Source of the DNA: Betaproteobacteria bacterium
GTDB taxonomy: Bacteria > Pseudomonadota > Gammaproteobacteria > Burkholderiales > SG8-39
Length of the DNA stretch: 54,101 nt
Direction: 5' to 3'
NCBI GenBank assembly: GCA_016868105.1
Contig: VGIA01000003.1
Span: 1-54,101, forward strand
Shown here: positions 34,035-42,187 of the stretch, piece by piece
How positions within the stretch are numbered: position 1 is the stretch's first letter
How the letters are laid out: every line of letters begins with the position of its first letter
Notes under the pieces: model-generated
What the model saw: the letters and a program-made list of their open reading frames with translations, nothing else
What the model was told of the DNA's origin: nothing
Databases searched by the model: none
Made by a program: the position numbers and the translations under genes

Positions 34035-35356
34035 CAACCTCTCCGGCTGGCTGCGTTCCAGTGCAGCTCGAGGTTGGCGATCAGCGCCGGGCTGAAGTGG
34101 CAGTGCGCCTGCTCGCGGGCGTACACCGCCATGTAGCGGCGGAAGCTCTCCAGCGGCTCCTCCGAGATGCGCAGCGCGCGGCGGTTGCCGGCAGCGCTGA
34201 CCAGGCCCGAACCGGTGATGTGCTTCACCAGGCGGCCGACCTCGAAGTCCATGGCCTCCGGCGCCACGATGTGGTCGCAGATGAGGCGTCCCTCAGGGCT
34301 GGCGCAGTCGATGCGCCGCTCGGCGAGGATGGCCTGGCGCGCGACGCGGTCGCCGACGTGGCGTGGCAGGCGCAGGTTGGCCGCGCCCGGGATGATGCCC
34401 TCCTTGCGCGCCGGAAGCGTCATGTAGGCTTCCCGGGTCGCGATCACCTGGTCCATGGTGAGCAGGATCTGGCAATGGCCGCCGATGGCGAAGCCCTCCA
34501 CCGCCGCGATCCACAGCTTCTCGATCGAATCCTCCTCCGGCGACACCTCCGGCTTGGCCAGGCCCCGGTAGAACTTGTTCACCATGCCAAGGTCGCGGAT
34601 CAGGTACCACAGGAAGCGGATCTTTCCCTGGTAAAGGTGTGTCAGGTTGATGCCGGCACCGAAGATCCGCCGGCCCGCGTGCTTGGTGTGCCTCACCACG
34701 TCGCCGCGCAGCACGCAGACCTCGGTGGCCGGATCCAGCAGCGCGAGGTCGGTGGCGATCTCCATCCCGGCCATCGTGCCCTCGTCCTCGGCGTTGAGGT
34801 ACCTCGGGTTGCGCATGGTCAGGACCGAGGCCTTGCCCTGGCGCGAAAGGCGCGCGCCGGGGAACTCGATTTCGCCCTTCTTGTTGAATTCCTTCAGGTG
34901 CTCCAGCGAGTCCCGTCGCGGCAGCAGCATGGCGTGGCACAGGTGCGCGCCCGCGACCGGGTGGGCGAGGACCTGGCTGAGGAAAATACCCTGATCCACC
35001 TCCAGGCCGTCCTTGTCGCCCTGCGGGATGCCGGAATCGCGCGCCAGCGCCGCCGCGTCCGGCACCAGGCCGGGGTAGGCCTCCGCCGCCGCGGCGCACA
35101 ACTGGTCGACGCGGACGAACTGCGTGCGGTTGGCGGTGAGCGAGTCGTAGACGGCGCCGGCGTGCGCGCGCAGGAAGCCGGCGCGCGCGCTCCTGCCTTC
35201 ATCCAGGAGCGCCTGCGCGGCCTGCGCTTCGCCCAGGGCGCGCCTGGTCTTGGGCGGCAGCTTCGCGAGCTGCTCGTCGAGGCGCCTGAGGTGGGCGAGC
35301 AGGGCGGCCTTGTCTGTGGCGAAGTCGGCAGTACCGGCGGGGGCGGTGTATTGCAT
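34034..35356 (-). CDS. Enoyl-CoA hydratase/isomerase superfamily protein, DpgC-like
   Basis: A 440-residue crotonase-fold protein with an extra N-terminal helical domain (about 1-150), the layout of DpgC, the cofactor-independent dioxygenase that cleaves 3,5-dihydroxyphenylacetyl-CoA. Visible marks: GEIEFPGARLSRQGKASVLT, RNPRYLNAEDEGTMAGMEIA, DVVRHTKHAGRRIFGAGINLTHLYQGKI, AVEGFAIGGHCQILLTMDQV, and EGIIPGAANLRLPRHVGDR. ATG 35356 is preferred over a much longer open frame. No glycopeptide-type biosynthesis genes surround it, so the natural substrate is unknown. Followed by phrB with a one-base overlap. Confidence 0.82.
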   Translation of the reverse strand: MQYTAPAGTADFATDKAALLAHLRRLDEQLAKLPPKTRRALGEAQAAQALLDEGRSARAGFLRAHAGAVYDSLTANRTQFVRVDQLCAAAAEAYPGLVPDAAALARDSGIPQGDKDGLEVDQGIFLSQVLAHPVAGAHLCHAMLLPRRDSLEHLKEFNKKGEIEFPGARLSRQGKASVLTMRNPRYLNAEDEGTMAGMEIATDLALLDPATEVCVLRGDVVRHTKHAGRRIFGAGINLTHLYQGKIRFLWYLIRDLGMVNKFYRGLAKPEVSPEEDSIEKLWIAAVEGFAIGGHCQILLTMDQVIATREAYMTLPARKEGIIPGAANLRLPRHVGDRVARQAILAERRIDCASPEGRLICDHIVAPEAMDFEVGRLVKHITGSGLVSAAGNRRALRISEEPLESFRRYMAVYAREQAHCHFSPALIANLELHWNAASRRG

Positions 35357-35383
35357 GCGACGATGATAGCCCTTCGGCAGGAC

Positions 35384-35523
35384 TACAATCTGCCGTGATT
35401 GCACTCGCGCGCCCGATCCACGCTCGCTTTCCAGCCTGTTCGCGGCCGGCAAACTGGGCGGCGTGCGCATCGTCGCGCGCCGCAGGAGATGAGCCGATGA
35501 GCATTTCCGGCCCGATTGGCTAG
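35384..35523 (+). other. Intergenic stretch with possible remnants of two plus-strand genes
   Basis: A TACAAT -10-like hexamer (35384-35389) is followed by a frame reading DPRSLSSLFAAGKLGGVRIV that ends RRRR and TGA at 35492-35494. A ribosome site (AGGAGA) comes next, with an ATG at 35498 opening an eight-codon frame (MSISGPIG, TAG). The layout looks like an operon junction whose genes have been deleted. No family was identified. Confidence 0.3.
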
Positions 35524-35975
35524 AACACCCCGAGCGCCAGCCCGGCGGCGAAGGCGGCACCCAGCTCCTCGCACCGGGTCAGAATCTCCGGGGTCACTTC
35601 CTTGAGCGCGATGATCGGCTCGGCGCGCTTCTCCAGCCGCAAGCCGGTCACGATGCGCTGCACCGAGTTCACCGCGCCCGAGCCGTCCTGCCCGGCGCTG
35701 ACGATGAGGGCCCATGGCCGGCCGTTCACCTTGCCTTCGCAGGCGTAGAACACGCGCTCGAGGAAGTCCTTCATCATCCCCGACATGTAGCCGAAGTTCT
35801 CCGGCGTGCCGAGGATCAGTCCATCGGCGGCGAGCAAGTCCTGCGGACCGGCTTCGGAGCAGCGCTTCAGGATCACCTGGACGCCACCTTCGGCGCGCGC
35901 GCCGCGCGCCACCGCCTCGGCCATCTGCGCGGTCTTCACCCCGCCGGTGTGGAACACGATCAGAAGGGTCTTCAT
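35520..35975 (-). CDS. Flavodoxin/NADPH-dependent FMN reductase-like protein
   Basis: A 151-residue flavodoxin-fold protein. The phosphate-binding loop is near the N-terminus (MKTLLIVFHTGGVKTAQMAEAV) and the FMN-contact segment is LILGTPENFGYMSGMMKDFLERVFY, as in WrbA-related NAD(P)H oxidoreductases. It is shorter than WrbA and ends LEKRAEPIIALKEV then helices. Its redox partner is unknown. It is probably transcribed with mtfA upstream on the same strand (37-base gap). Confidence 0.82.
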   Translation of the reverse strand: MKTLLIVFHTGGVKTAQMAEAVARGARAEGGVQVILKRCSEAGPQDLLAADGLILGTPENFGYMSGMMKDFLERVFYACEGKVNGRPWALIVSAGQDGSGAVNSVQRIVTGLRLEKRAEPIIALKEVTPEILTRCEELGAAFAAGLALGVF

Positions 35976-36012
35976 GGTCTGGAGGGGAATTATCGACCAC
36001 CCGCGGGGGCGC

Positions 36013-36786
36013 CTACGCTTTCAATCTCAGCGCCGGATCCTGCCGGTAGAACCCCTTGAACAGTTCGTACAGCCGCGGGAGCTGGCCCTTGAGCGCGTTG
36101 GGCGTCTCGAAGAAAGCTTCGCTCGCCACGGCGAAGAACTCCGCTTGCTCCTCTGCGGCGTAGGGATCGAGCGGCGTCTCCTCGCCGGACTCCACCGCCT
36201 GGCGGAAGCGGTCGAACTCGGCGTCGAACACTTCGATCCAGCGCTCACGCGCGGCCCTGGAGGGCAGCGGCGGCACGCCGTCGGCCTCGCCGTCCATCAT
36301 GTCCAGCTTGTGCGCGAACTCGTGGATGACGACATTCGCCCCGCCCTCGGCCACCGAGCCGGCGTCCTCGAGCGCCTCCCAGGACAGCACGATCGGCCCG
36401 CCGGGCCAGGATTCGCCGGCGAGTTCGTCGTCCCACTCGTGCACCACGCCGTCCTCGCCGACACGCGTTCGCTTGACGTGGAAATCGGACGGGTGGACGA
36501 TGATCCCGACCCAGCCTTCATAGGCATCCAGGCCCAGCTCCAGCACCGGCAGGCAGGCCTGCAGCGCGATCTCGACACGGTCGTCCTCCGAGAGTTCGAG
36601 CCCCCGCAGCGGCGTGAACTGCTTCTCGGCGAGGAAGATCACCGCCATCTCCCGCAGCCGCCTCGCCTCGTCATCCGACAGCCCGCCGAGGAAGGGCAGG
36701 TGGCGCAGTGCGCGCGCCCAGCGGCGCCCGTCGATGCTGTGCCGGGCGAGAAGGCGCCTTCTGTGCAGGCTCTTTAGCCAACCCAT
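36013..36786 (-). CDS. mtfA: Zinc peptidase MtfA (DgsA anti-repressor family)
   Basis: Cytoplasmic zinc aminopeptidase. In E. coli MtfA binds the glucose regulator Mlc and so affects ptsG. From ATG 36786 it has 257 residues with HEFAHKLD (H155, E156, H159), the active-site motif, plus conserved VHPSDFHVKRTR, PIVLSWEALEDAG and the third-ligand region FFAVASEAFFETP. A longer start at 36804 overlaps the relA start on the other strand. No Mlc gene is in the window. Confidence 0.92.
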   Translation of the reverse strand: MGWLKSLHRRRLLARHSIDGRRWARALRHLPFLGGLSDDEARRLREMAVIFLAEKQFTPLRGLELSEDDRVEIALQACLPVLELGLDAYEGWVGIIVHPSDFHVKRTRVGEDGVVHEWDDELAGESWPGGPIVLSWEALEDAGSVAEGGANVVIHEFAHKLDMMDGEADGVPPLPSRAARERWIEVFDAEFDRFRQAVESGEETPLDPYAAEEQAEFFAVASEAFFETPNALKGQLPRLYELFKGFYRQDPALRLKA

Positions 36787-36791
36787 CGCCG

Positions 36792-36797
36792 TACAAT
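36792..36797 (+). promoter_or_regulatory. Possible -10 element for relA
   Basis: TACAAT lies five bases before the relA ATG at 36803, inside the gap and start region of mtfA. No good -35. If used, the relA message would be leaderless or would start translation at a downstream codon. Confidence 0.3.
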
Positions 36798-36802
36798 ACC
36801 GC

Positions 36803-38980
36803 ATGGTGTCGGTGGTCCAACTTCACCCGCAGTCGGCCGCGGCGGCGCTGGACCCGCTTGCCGAGGGCCTCGCCGGCCCGGACCGCGCGTTGCTGGCGCG
36901 CGCACTGCAATTCGCCCAGCCGCTCTATGCCGGGCAGGCGCTGTCCACCGGCGAGCCGACGTGGCCGCATGCGCTCGGGCTGGGGGCGGGCCTCGCCGCC
37001 ATCGGCCTGGACCCGGCGGCGCGCGCCGCGGGCCTGCTGTTCGCCGCGCCGAAGCATTTGGGCGGGATCGACAAGCTGCAGCAAGCCTTCGGCGAGGAGA
37101 TCGCCTCGCTTGCCGCCGGCGTCGAGAAGCTCTACCGGCTGCGCACCGTCACCCGCGCCACCGCCGGGGAGCAGAACGAGATCCTGCGCAAGATGGTGCT
37201 GGGGATGGTGGAGGACATCCGCGTGGTGCTGATCCGGCTGGCCTCGCGCACCCAGACCCTGCGCTGGATGGCGAAGAACCCGGTGGCCGAGCGCGCCGCC
37301 TACGCGCGCGAGACGCTGGACATCTACTCGCCGCTGGCCAACCGGCTGGGCGTGTGGCAGCTGAAATGGGAACTGGAGGACCTGTCGTTCCGGTTCCTCG
37401 AGCCCGAGCTGTACAAGAGGATCGCGCAGATGCTGGATGAACGACGCACCGAGCGCGAGCACTACATCGCCGAGGCGATGGCGCTGCTGTCGCGCCAGCT
37501 CGCCGCAGCCGGCGTGCGCGCCGAGGTCGCGGGGCGGCCCAAGCACATCTACTCGATCTGGAACAAGATGCGCGCCAAGGGCCTCGATTTCTCCGAGGTC
37601 CATGACGTGCGCGCGCTGCGGGTGATCGTGCCCGACCTGAAGGATTGCTACACCGCGCTCGGCGTGGCGCACAACCTGTGGCGGCCGATCCCGAAGGAAT
37701 TCGACGACTACATCTCGCGCCCCAAGGGCAACCTGTACCAGTCGCTGCATACCGCGGTACTGGGGCCGGGCGGGCGCACGCTGGAAGTACAGATCCGCAC
37801 TGAGGAGATGCATCGGCACGCGGAGTTCGGCGTCGCCGCGCACTGGCGCTACAAGGAAGGCGGCGGCAAGCGCCGCATCGGCCGCGGCGAGGCCGCGTTC
37901 GACCAGAAGATCGCCTGGCTGCGCCAGCTGCTCGCCTGGCGCGACGAGGTCGCCGAGGGCGCGAGCTGGGCCGAGAGGACGCGCAAGGCGGCGCTGGACG
38001 ACACCCTCTACGTGCTGACGCCGCAAGGCAAGGTGCTGGACCTGCCCGCAGGCTCGACGCCGCTGGATTTCGCCTACGCGCTGCACACCGACCTCGGCCA
38101 CCGCTGCCGGGGCGCGAAGGTGGACGGCCACCTGGTGACGCTGGACACGCCGCTCGCCAGCGGCCAGCGGGTGGAGATCGTGGTCGCCAAGTCCGGCGGT
38201 CCTTCCCGCGACTGGCTCAACCCGGAGCTGGGGTTCCTGCGCAGCAGCCGCGCCAAGGGCAAGCTGCGGCAGTGGTTCAACGCGCAGGCTCTGGCCGAAA
38301 CCATTGCGCAGGGCCGCGCCATCATTGAGAAGCAACAGCGGCGCCAGAAGGCGCAGCAGGCAAGCCTGGAGGAGCTGGCGCGAAGGCTGGGCTTGGCGAA
38401 GCCCGACGCGCTGTTCGCCGCGGTTGCGCGCGACGAGGTCAACCTGCGCCAGCTGCAGAGCGCGCTGCGCGAGATGAAGGGTGCCGCGCCGGCGCCGGTA
38501 CCGGTCGCGGTGCCCCGCAAGGCGAAGGCCGCGGCCGAAGGCGGGGTGCTGGTGGTGGGCGTCGACCGGCTGATGACGCAGCTCGCGCGCTGCTGCAAGC
38601 CGGTGCCGCCCGACCCGGTGCGGGGCTTCGTCACGCGCGGCAAGGGCGTATCCATCCACCGCGAGGACTGCCCGAGTTTGCGGCGCCTCGGGGAGCGCGC
38701 TCCCGAGCGCCAGATCGAGGTCCAGTGGGGCAAGTCGAAGCCGGGCGGCGTCTACGCGGTGGACGTGCTGGTCACCGCCAGCGACCGGCGCGGTCTGTTG
38801 CGCGACATCGGCGAGGCGCTGGCACGCCAGACGATCAACGTCACCGCGGTGCGCACGCAGAGCCGGGACGACATCGCGTACATGCGCTTCAGCTTCGAGG
38901 TCGCCGATACCGCGCACCTGAAGCGCGCGCTGGCGACGGTGAAGCAGCTAAGCGGCATCATCCGTGTGGCGCGGGCATGA
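36803..38980 (+). CDS. relA: GTP pyrophosphokinase RelA
   Basis: Ribosome-associated (p)ppGpp synthetase of the stringent response, 725 residues. The N-terminal hydrolase-like domain lacks the HD metal motif (WPHALGLGAGLAAIGLDPAAR stands in its place), so hydrolase activity is lost. The synthetase domain has the RelA-type acidic motif EFDD (299-302) instead of the RxKD of bifunctional SpoT, plus GNLYQSLHTAVLGPGGRTLEVQIRT. TGS (about 405-465), zinc-finger-like (RCCKPVPPD) and C-terminal ACT (VDVLVTASDRRGLLRDIGEA) domains follow. The neighbouring tRNA-Val and thrS are its usual partners in this lineage. Confidence 0.95.
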   Translation: MVSVVQLHPQSAAAALDPLAEGLAGPDRALLARALQFAQPLYAGQALSTGEPTWPHALGLGAGLAAIGLDPAARAAGLLFAAPKHLGGIDKLQQAFGEEIASLAAGVEKLYRLRTVTRATAGEQNEILRKMVLGMVEDIRVVLIRLASRTQTLRWMAKNPVAERAAYARETLDIYSPLANRLGVWQLKWELEDLSFRFLEPELYKRIAQMLDERRTEREHYIAEAMALLSRQLAAAGVRAEVAGRPKHIYSIWNKMRAKGLDFSEVHDVRALRVIVPDLKDCYTALGVAHNLWRPIPKEFDDYISRPKGNLYQSLHTAVLGPGGRTLEVQIRTEEMHRHAEFGVAAHWRYKEGGGKRRIGRGEAAFDQKIAWLRQLLAWRDEVAEGASWAERTRKAALDDTLYVLTPQGKVLDLPAGSTPLDFAYALHTDLGHRCRGAKVDGHLVTLDTPLASGQRVEIVVAKSGGPSRDWLNPELGFLRSSRAKGKLRQWFNAQALAETIAQGRAIIEKQQRRQKAQQASLEELARRLGLAKPDALFAAVARDEVNLRQLQSALREMKGAAPAPVPVAVPRKAKAAAEGGVLVVGVDRLMTQLARCCKPVPPDPVRGFVTRGKGVSIHREDCPSLRRLGERAPERQIEVQWGKSKPGGVYAVDVLVTASDRRGLLRDIGEALARQTINVTAVRTQSRDDIAYMRFSFEVADTAHLKRALATVKQLSGIIRVARA

Positions 38981-39034
38981 AACCTCGCGCATCGGTCGCG
39001 CGGGAGCAGCTGGCGGGGGCGGCTGGATTTGCGG

Positions 39035-39040
39035 TAAAAT
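39035..39040 (+). promoter_or_regulatory. Probable -10 of tRNA-Val
   Basis: TAAAAT (five of six match) lies 14 bases before the first tRNA base, consistent with a short leader that is trimmed by RNase P. The -35 is weak. Confidence 0.4.
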
Positions 39041-39054
39041 CCGGCCCCTTCAGC

Positions 39055-39131
39055 AGGCGCGTAGCTCAGCTGGTTAGAGCACTACCTTGACATGGTAGGG
39101 GTCGTTGGTTCGAGTCCAATCGCGCCTACCA
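39055..39131 (+). tRNA. tRNA-Val (anticodon GAC), CCA encoded
   Basis: A 77-base cloverleaf: acceptor AGGCGCG with CGCGCCT, D arm GCTCAGCTGGTTAGAGC, anticodon stem CTACC/GGTAG with GAC at 39089-39091, T arm GTTGG TTCGAGT CCAAT, and terminal ACCA. All stems pair. Bases 39090-39132 are repeated with three changes at 42460-42502, so its 3' half is an integration-like junction. Confidence 0.95.
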
Positions 39132-39132
39132 A
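39090..39132 (+). repeat. Left copy of 43-bp direct repeat (tRNA-Val 3' half; attL-like)
   Basis: Matches 42460-42502 at 40 of 43 positions; the first 23 bases are identical. Direct repeats of a tRNA 3' half flanking accessory DNA are the usual mark of site-specific integration. No integrase gene is present between the copies. Confidence 0.7.
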
Positions 39133-39149
39133 TATTCAAAGACTTATCG

Positions 39150-40148
39150 ATGATGCGCTGCCTGGTTCTGGTCCTGCTACTGCTGCAGCCCATGCAGTGG
39201 GCGTCTGCCCGTGAGCACGACTTCAACTCGGTCCTGTCCGAATCCCTGCACGAGTTCCCGGAGGAGTTGCGCGATGCGGCGAAGGCGGGCAAGCGCGTGG
39301 TGGTGTACTTCGAGCAGGACAACTGCCCCATCTGCCGCCGCATGGTGCAGACCAACTTCAGCCAGAAAGACATCGTCGATGCCCTGAAGCGCGACTTCGT
39401 CGTCATTCCTGTGGACGTGTGGGGCGCGCGCGATACGACCTGGGTGGACGGCAAATCGCGCCCCGAGAAGGTGCTGGCCGCGCACCTCGGGGTGCGCTTC
39501 ACCCCGGTGCTGTTCTTCCTCGACGAGCGCGGCGGCCTGGTGCTGCGCGCAAATGGCTACATGCCGCCGCACGAGTTCCGCGCCGCGCTGGCGTTCGTCG
39601 CCGGGCGCATGGAAAAGAACACCAGCTTCGCCGAGTATGCCGCCGCGCAGCCGCACCCGGTGGCCGCGAAAACCCTCGCCATGCAGCCGTTCTTCGACGC
39701 CGCCGCGGACACCCGCCCGCGCGGAAAGCCTACCGCCATCCTGTTCGAGACCCCCGAGTGCATCGAGTGCGATCGAATGCACCAGGAAGGGTTTAGCGAT
39801 GCCGACGTGATGAAGCAGGTGCCGGGCCTGCGCTGGGTGCGCCTCGCGCTGCACGGAACCGAGTTGGTGACGGCGCCCGATGGCAGCGCCACCACCGCCG
39901 CGGCGCTGGCCGGGCGCATGCGGGTGACCACTTCGCCGAGCCTGGTGTTTGTCGAGGCCGGCGGCCAGGAAGCGTTCCGGCTCGAGGGCTACCCCCGCGC
40001 CTGGCACTTCGCCTCCGCGCTGGAATATGTCGCCAGCGGCGAATGGCGCAGCGAGCCGCAGTTCATGAAATACCTGCAGATGCGGGCCGACCGCCACCGC
40101 GCCGAAGGCCGCGACGTGCGTCCCTTCGGCCTTGCCCCGCCTCGTTAA
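39150..40148 (+). CDS. Periplasmic double thioredoxin-fold protein (SoxW-like)
   Basis: A 333-residue secreted protein with signal peptide MMRCLVLVLLLLQPMQWASA. Two thioredoxin-like domains follow. The first has CPIC (C59, C62) after VVVYFEQDN, with cis-Pro in VRFTPVLFFLD. The second has CIEC (C204, C207) after AILFETPE, with a cis-Pro in TTSPSLVFVEAGG. The first domain resembles SoxW-type thioredoxins of sulfur oxidisers, but no sox genes are near, so a general disulfide-reducing role is the safest reading. It starts 18 bases after tRNA-Val and lies inside the repeat-bounded segment. Its codon use is like the core genome. Confidence 0.82.
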   Translation: MMRCLVLVLLLLQPMQWASAREHDFNSVLSESLHEFPEELRDAAKAGKRVVVYFEQDNCPICRRMVQTNFSQKDIVDALKRDFVVIPVDVWGARDTTWVDGKSRPEKVLAAHLGVRFTPVLFFLDERGGLVLRANGYMPPHEFRAALAFVAGRMEKNTSFAEYAAAQPHPVAAKTLAMQPFFDAAADTRPRGKPTAILFETPECIECDRMHQEGFSDADVMKQVPGLRWVRLALHGTELVTAPDGSATTAAALAGRMRVTTSPSLVFVEAGGQEAFRLEGYPRAWHFASALEYVASGEWRSEPQFMKYLQMRADRHRAEGRDVRPFGLAPPR

Positions 40149-40178
40149 CCGCACGGCTCAATACCTGGGGGGGCTTGC

Positions 40179-41210
40179 ATGAAAGTGTCGGTCGGTTCAT
40201 GGTCGGTTGGTTCATGTCTTCTTCCCGCCTTGCTCTGGGGCCTGTGCCTGAGCGCCCTTGCCCAAACCGACTGCCGCCCGCCGCCCCCTGACGTGGCGCG
40301 TCTGGTCGAGATCCGGCCGGGATTTCATCGGGTGGCCGGACCGCTGGCCGAGTTTGACCCTTGTCATCGTTCGGTACAGCTGTCGATGCCGCGTTTTTTT
40401 GCCGACCAGCTCGGTGACAAGCCGCCCTTGATGATCATTGCCCACGGCGGCAATGGGCCGGGCTCTGCCGAGCAGGAGATGGTGCGTCGCATGAATGCGC
40501 AGGGCGTGGCCACCCTGCTCTTTGACGCCTACGAGTTGAACGGCTTTCGCTACCGCGGTACCTCGCTGTTCCTGACCGGGACCACCAACGAATCGCGCCA
40601 GCGCATGATTTTCAAGGCGACCTTGGGCGCCTACCGCTGGGCCCTGGCGCATCCGCGCATCGACCACTCGCGCCTGTTCATCCATGGCTTGTCCAACGGC
40701 GGAACGGTGGCCTTGAACATGGCGGCGGTGGTCGATCCGGCGCATGTACGCATGGTTTTTGCCGAGGGCGCACCCTCGGCCGGTATAGGCATGCCCGACC
40801 AGATTCGGGTGCCGCTGAGGTTGGTTTTTGGCAAGATCGACAACTACGGCGGCCGCAGGGCAGACGACTGGATGCACCTGCGCACCGATCCGTGTGCGGT
40901 CAATCGGCCCGCTGACGAGGCTGCGCCAGGCACTACGCAGCGCTGCAGTCATCGCAACAACCCCGACGCGCAGGGCTTGTCGCCGCAGCAATGGGGCGAG
41001 CAGCTCAAGGCCGACGGTCAGCCGCTGGATTTTTGGTTTTACGACGATGCCGCGCACGGCTTGCTGAGCGGCCCCATCGATCGCGGTATGCGCAGCTACG
41101 GCTCTGGCCCGAGCGCCGATCGGCGCTACGCTTGGATAGGCGCCAGCGCCGATGCGGCCAACCGCTTTGCGGCCGATTTGATCAAGGCGATCAAGGCCAC
41201 TTACCCCTGA
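40179..41210 (+). CDS. Secreted alpha/beta hydrolase (dienelactone hydrolase-like)
   Basis: A 343-residue exported hydrolase. A signal peptide (CLLPALLWGLCLSALAQ) is followed by an alpha/beta-hydrolase domain: oxyanion region MIIAHGGNGPGSAEQE, nucleophile elbow HGLSNGG with Ser172, and YDDAAHGLLS with the likely catalytic His. Four or more cysteines suggest disulfides. The substrate is unknown. Codon use has many T-ending codons (TTT, GTT, CAT), unlike the GC-ending bias of neighbours, which suggests transfer. An imperfect 15-bp tandem repeat (40188-40202, 40203-40217) lies in the signal peptide codons. Confidence 0.78.
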   Translation: MKVSVGSWSVGSCLLPALLWGLCLSALAQTDCRPPPPDVARLVEIRPGFHRVAGPLAEFDPCHRSVQLSMPRFFADQLGDKPPLMIIAHGGNGPGSAEQEMVRRMNAQGVATLLFDAYELNGFRYRGTSLFLTGTTNESRQRMIFKATLGAYRWALAHPRIDHSRLFIHGLSNGGTVALNMAAVVDPAHVRMVFAEGAPSAGIGMPDQIRVPLRLVFGKIDNYGGRRADDWMHLRTDPCAVNRPADEAAPGTTQRCSHRNNPDAQGLSPQQWGEQLKADGQPLDFWFYDDAAHGLLSGPIDRGMRSYGSGPSADRRYAWIGASADAANRFAADLIKAIKATYP

Positions 41211-41239
41211 TCGAAAGAGCCGTCTTCGCGGCGTGCGCC

Positions 41240-41266
41240 GGTGGGGGCGCGCAGGGCGCCCACACC
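41240..41266. terminator. Bidirectional hairpin between convergent genes
   Basis: GGTGGGGGCGC (41240-41250) and GCGCCCACACC (41256-41266) form an 11-pair stem with one mismatch and a five-base loop. It sits exactly between the converging hydrolase and dehydrogenase genes. There is no T-run, but position and stability suggest transcript ending from both sides. Confidence 0.5.
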
Positions 41267-41282
41267 CGAGAGCAGGCTTGTG

Positions 41283-42035
41283 CTACCCCGCCGTATACCC
41301 CCCGTCCACCGGCAACGCTACGCCGGTGACGAACGCGGCTTCATCGCTCGCTAAATACAGAATCGCCGCCGCGATCTCCTCAGGCTGGCCGAAGCGGCCG
41401 AGCGGATAGCGCTTGAGCACCGCTTGCGCCCAAGCGGGATCGTCGCGTAATCCCGCGGTCATGGGCGTTTCGATGACGCCCGGACACACGCAGTTCACTC
41501 GGACCTTGGGCGCCCATTCAAGCGCCATCTGGCGCGTCAAGTTCACGATCGCGCCCTTCGACGCGGCGTAGGATGCGCCGGTCGCGCCGCCCACCAAGCC
41601 GAAGATCGAGGCCAGGTTGGTGATCGAGCCGGCGCCGCCCTCCAGCAACGCCGGCAGCGCGGCGCGCGAAGCGAGGTAGGTGCCGGTCAGGTTAATGTCG
41701 ATCACGCGCTGCCACTCGGCGAAAGTCGGCCTCGGGCCCGGACGCGCCGGTCGCACTCCAGCGGAATTGACCAACGTCGTGAGTTTGCCCAAGCGCGCGA
41801 GAGTCTCCTTCACCATCTGCGCGCAGGCGCTTTCGTCAGTGACATCCCCCGTGAGCGCGAGCGCAGCGCCGCCAGCCACGGCGATCGCTTGCGCCGTTTG
41901 CGCCGCGGCTTCGTCAACAGCGTCCAGGCAAGCGACGCGCGCGCCCTCGGCGGCGAAGCGCAGCGCGGTTGCGCGGCCGAGTCCGGAACCTGCGCCCGTT
42001 ATCAGGGCAACCTTGTCTTTCATTCGCATCGACAT
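41283..42035 (-). CDS. Short-chain dehydrogenase/reductase
   Basis: A 250-residue classical SDR: cofactor motif ALITGAGSGLGRATALRFAAEG, where Asp at LDAVDE favours NAD; then TLVNSAGVRP, catalytic Ser in NLASIFG, SYAASKGA (Tyr, Lys), NCVCPGVIETPM, and the end ALPVDGGYTAG. It resembles glucose 1-dehydrogenase and 3-oxoacyl-reductase-like SDRs; the substrate cannot be assigned. It lies inside the accessory segment next to transposase scars and converges on the hydrolase gene. Confidence 0.85.
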   Translation of the reverse strand: MSMRMKDKVALITGAGSGLGRATALRFAAEGARVACLDAVDEAAAQTAQAIAVAGGAALALTGDVTDESACAQMVKETLARLGKLTTLVNSAGVRPARPGPRPTFAEWQRVIDINLTGTYLASRAALPALLEGGAGSITNLASIFGLVGGATGASYAASKGAIVNLTRQMALEWAPKVRVNCVCPGVIETPMTAGLRDDPAWAQAVLKRYPLGRFGQPEEIAAAILYLASDEAAFVTGVALPVDGGYTAG

Positions 42036-42094
42036 AGCGCTGATGGTATCGCGCCTGGAGCCGCCGATGAGGTCACGGGTTGCCCGCCTTCGAC

Positions 42095-42187
42095 GGGGCC
42101 GTTCTCGAATGCGGCGTAATGGCGCACCGCTTCCTGCGCCTGCGCTGCGCCGGCTGCGCGCACGAGAGGCGGGTGGCGCTTTCCTGC
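42095..42187 (+). mobile_element. IS91-family transposase fragment (zinc-binding domain)
   Basis: The plus strand encodes [20 protein letters not shown] then [11 protein letters not shown], closely matching the N-terminal zinc-binding domain of IS91-type transposases (family pattern LECG, AHGFLRLRC, C-C-H spacing, then SCKRRGFCPSC). The match stops right after the SC, where IS3-type sequence begins on the other strand. Only about 31 codons are left, so it is inert. Confidence 0.65.

Noticed and set aside
39105..39149. Upstream in-frame start for the thioredoxin-like gene
   Set aside because: These codons lie in the tRNA-Val 3' end; the signal peptide begins at ATG 39150.
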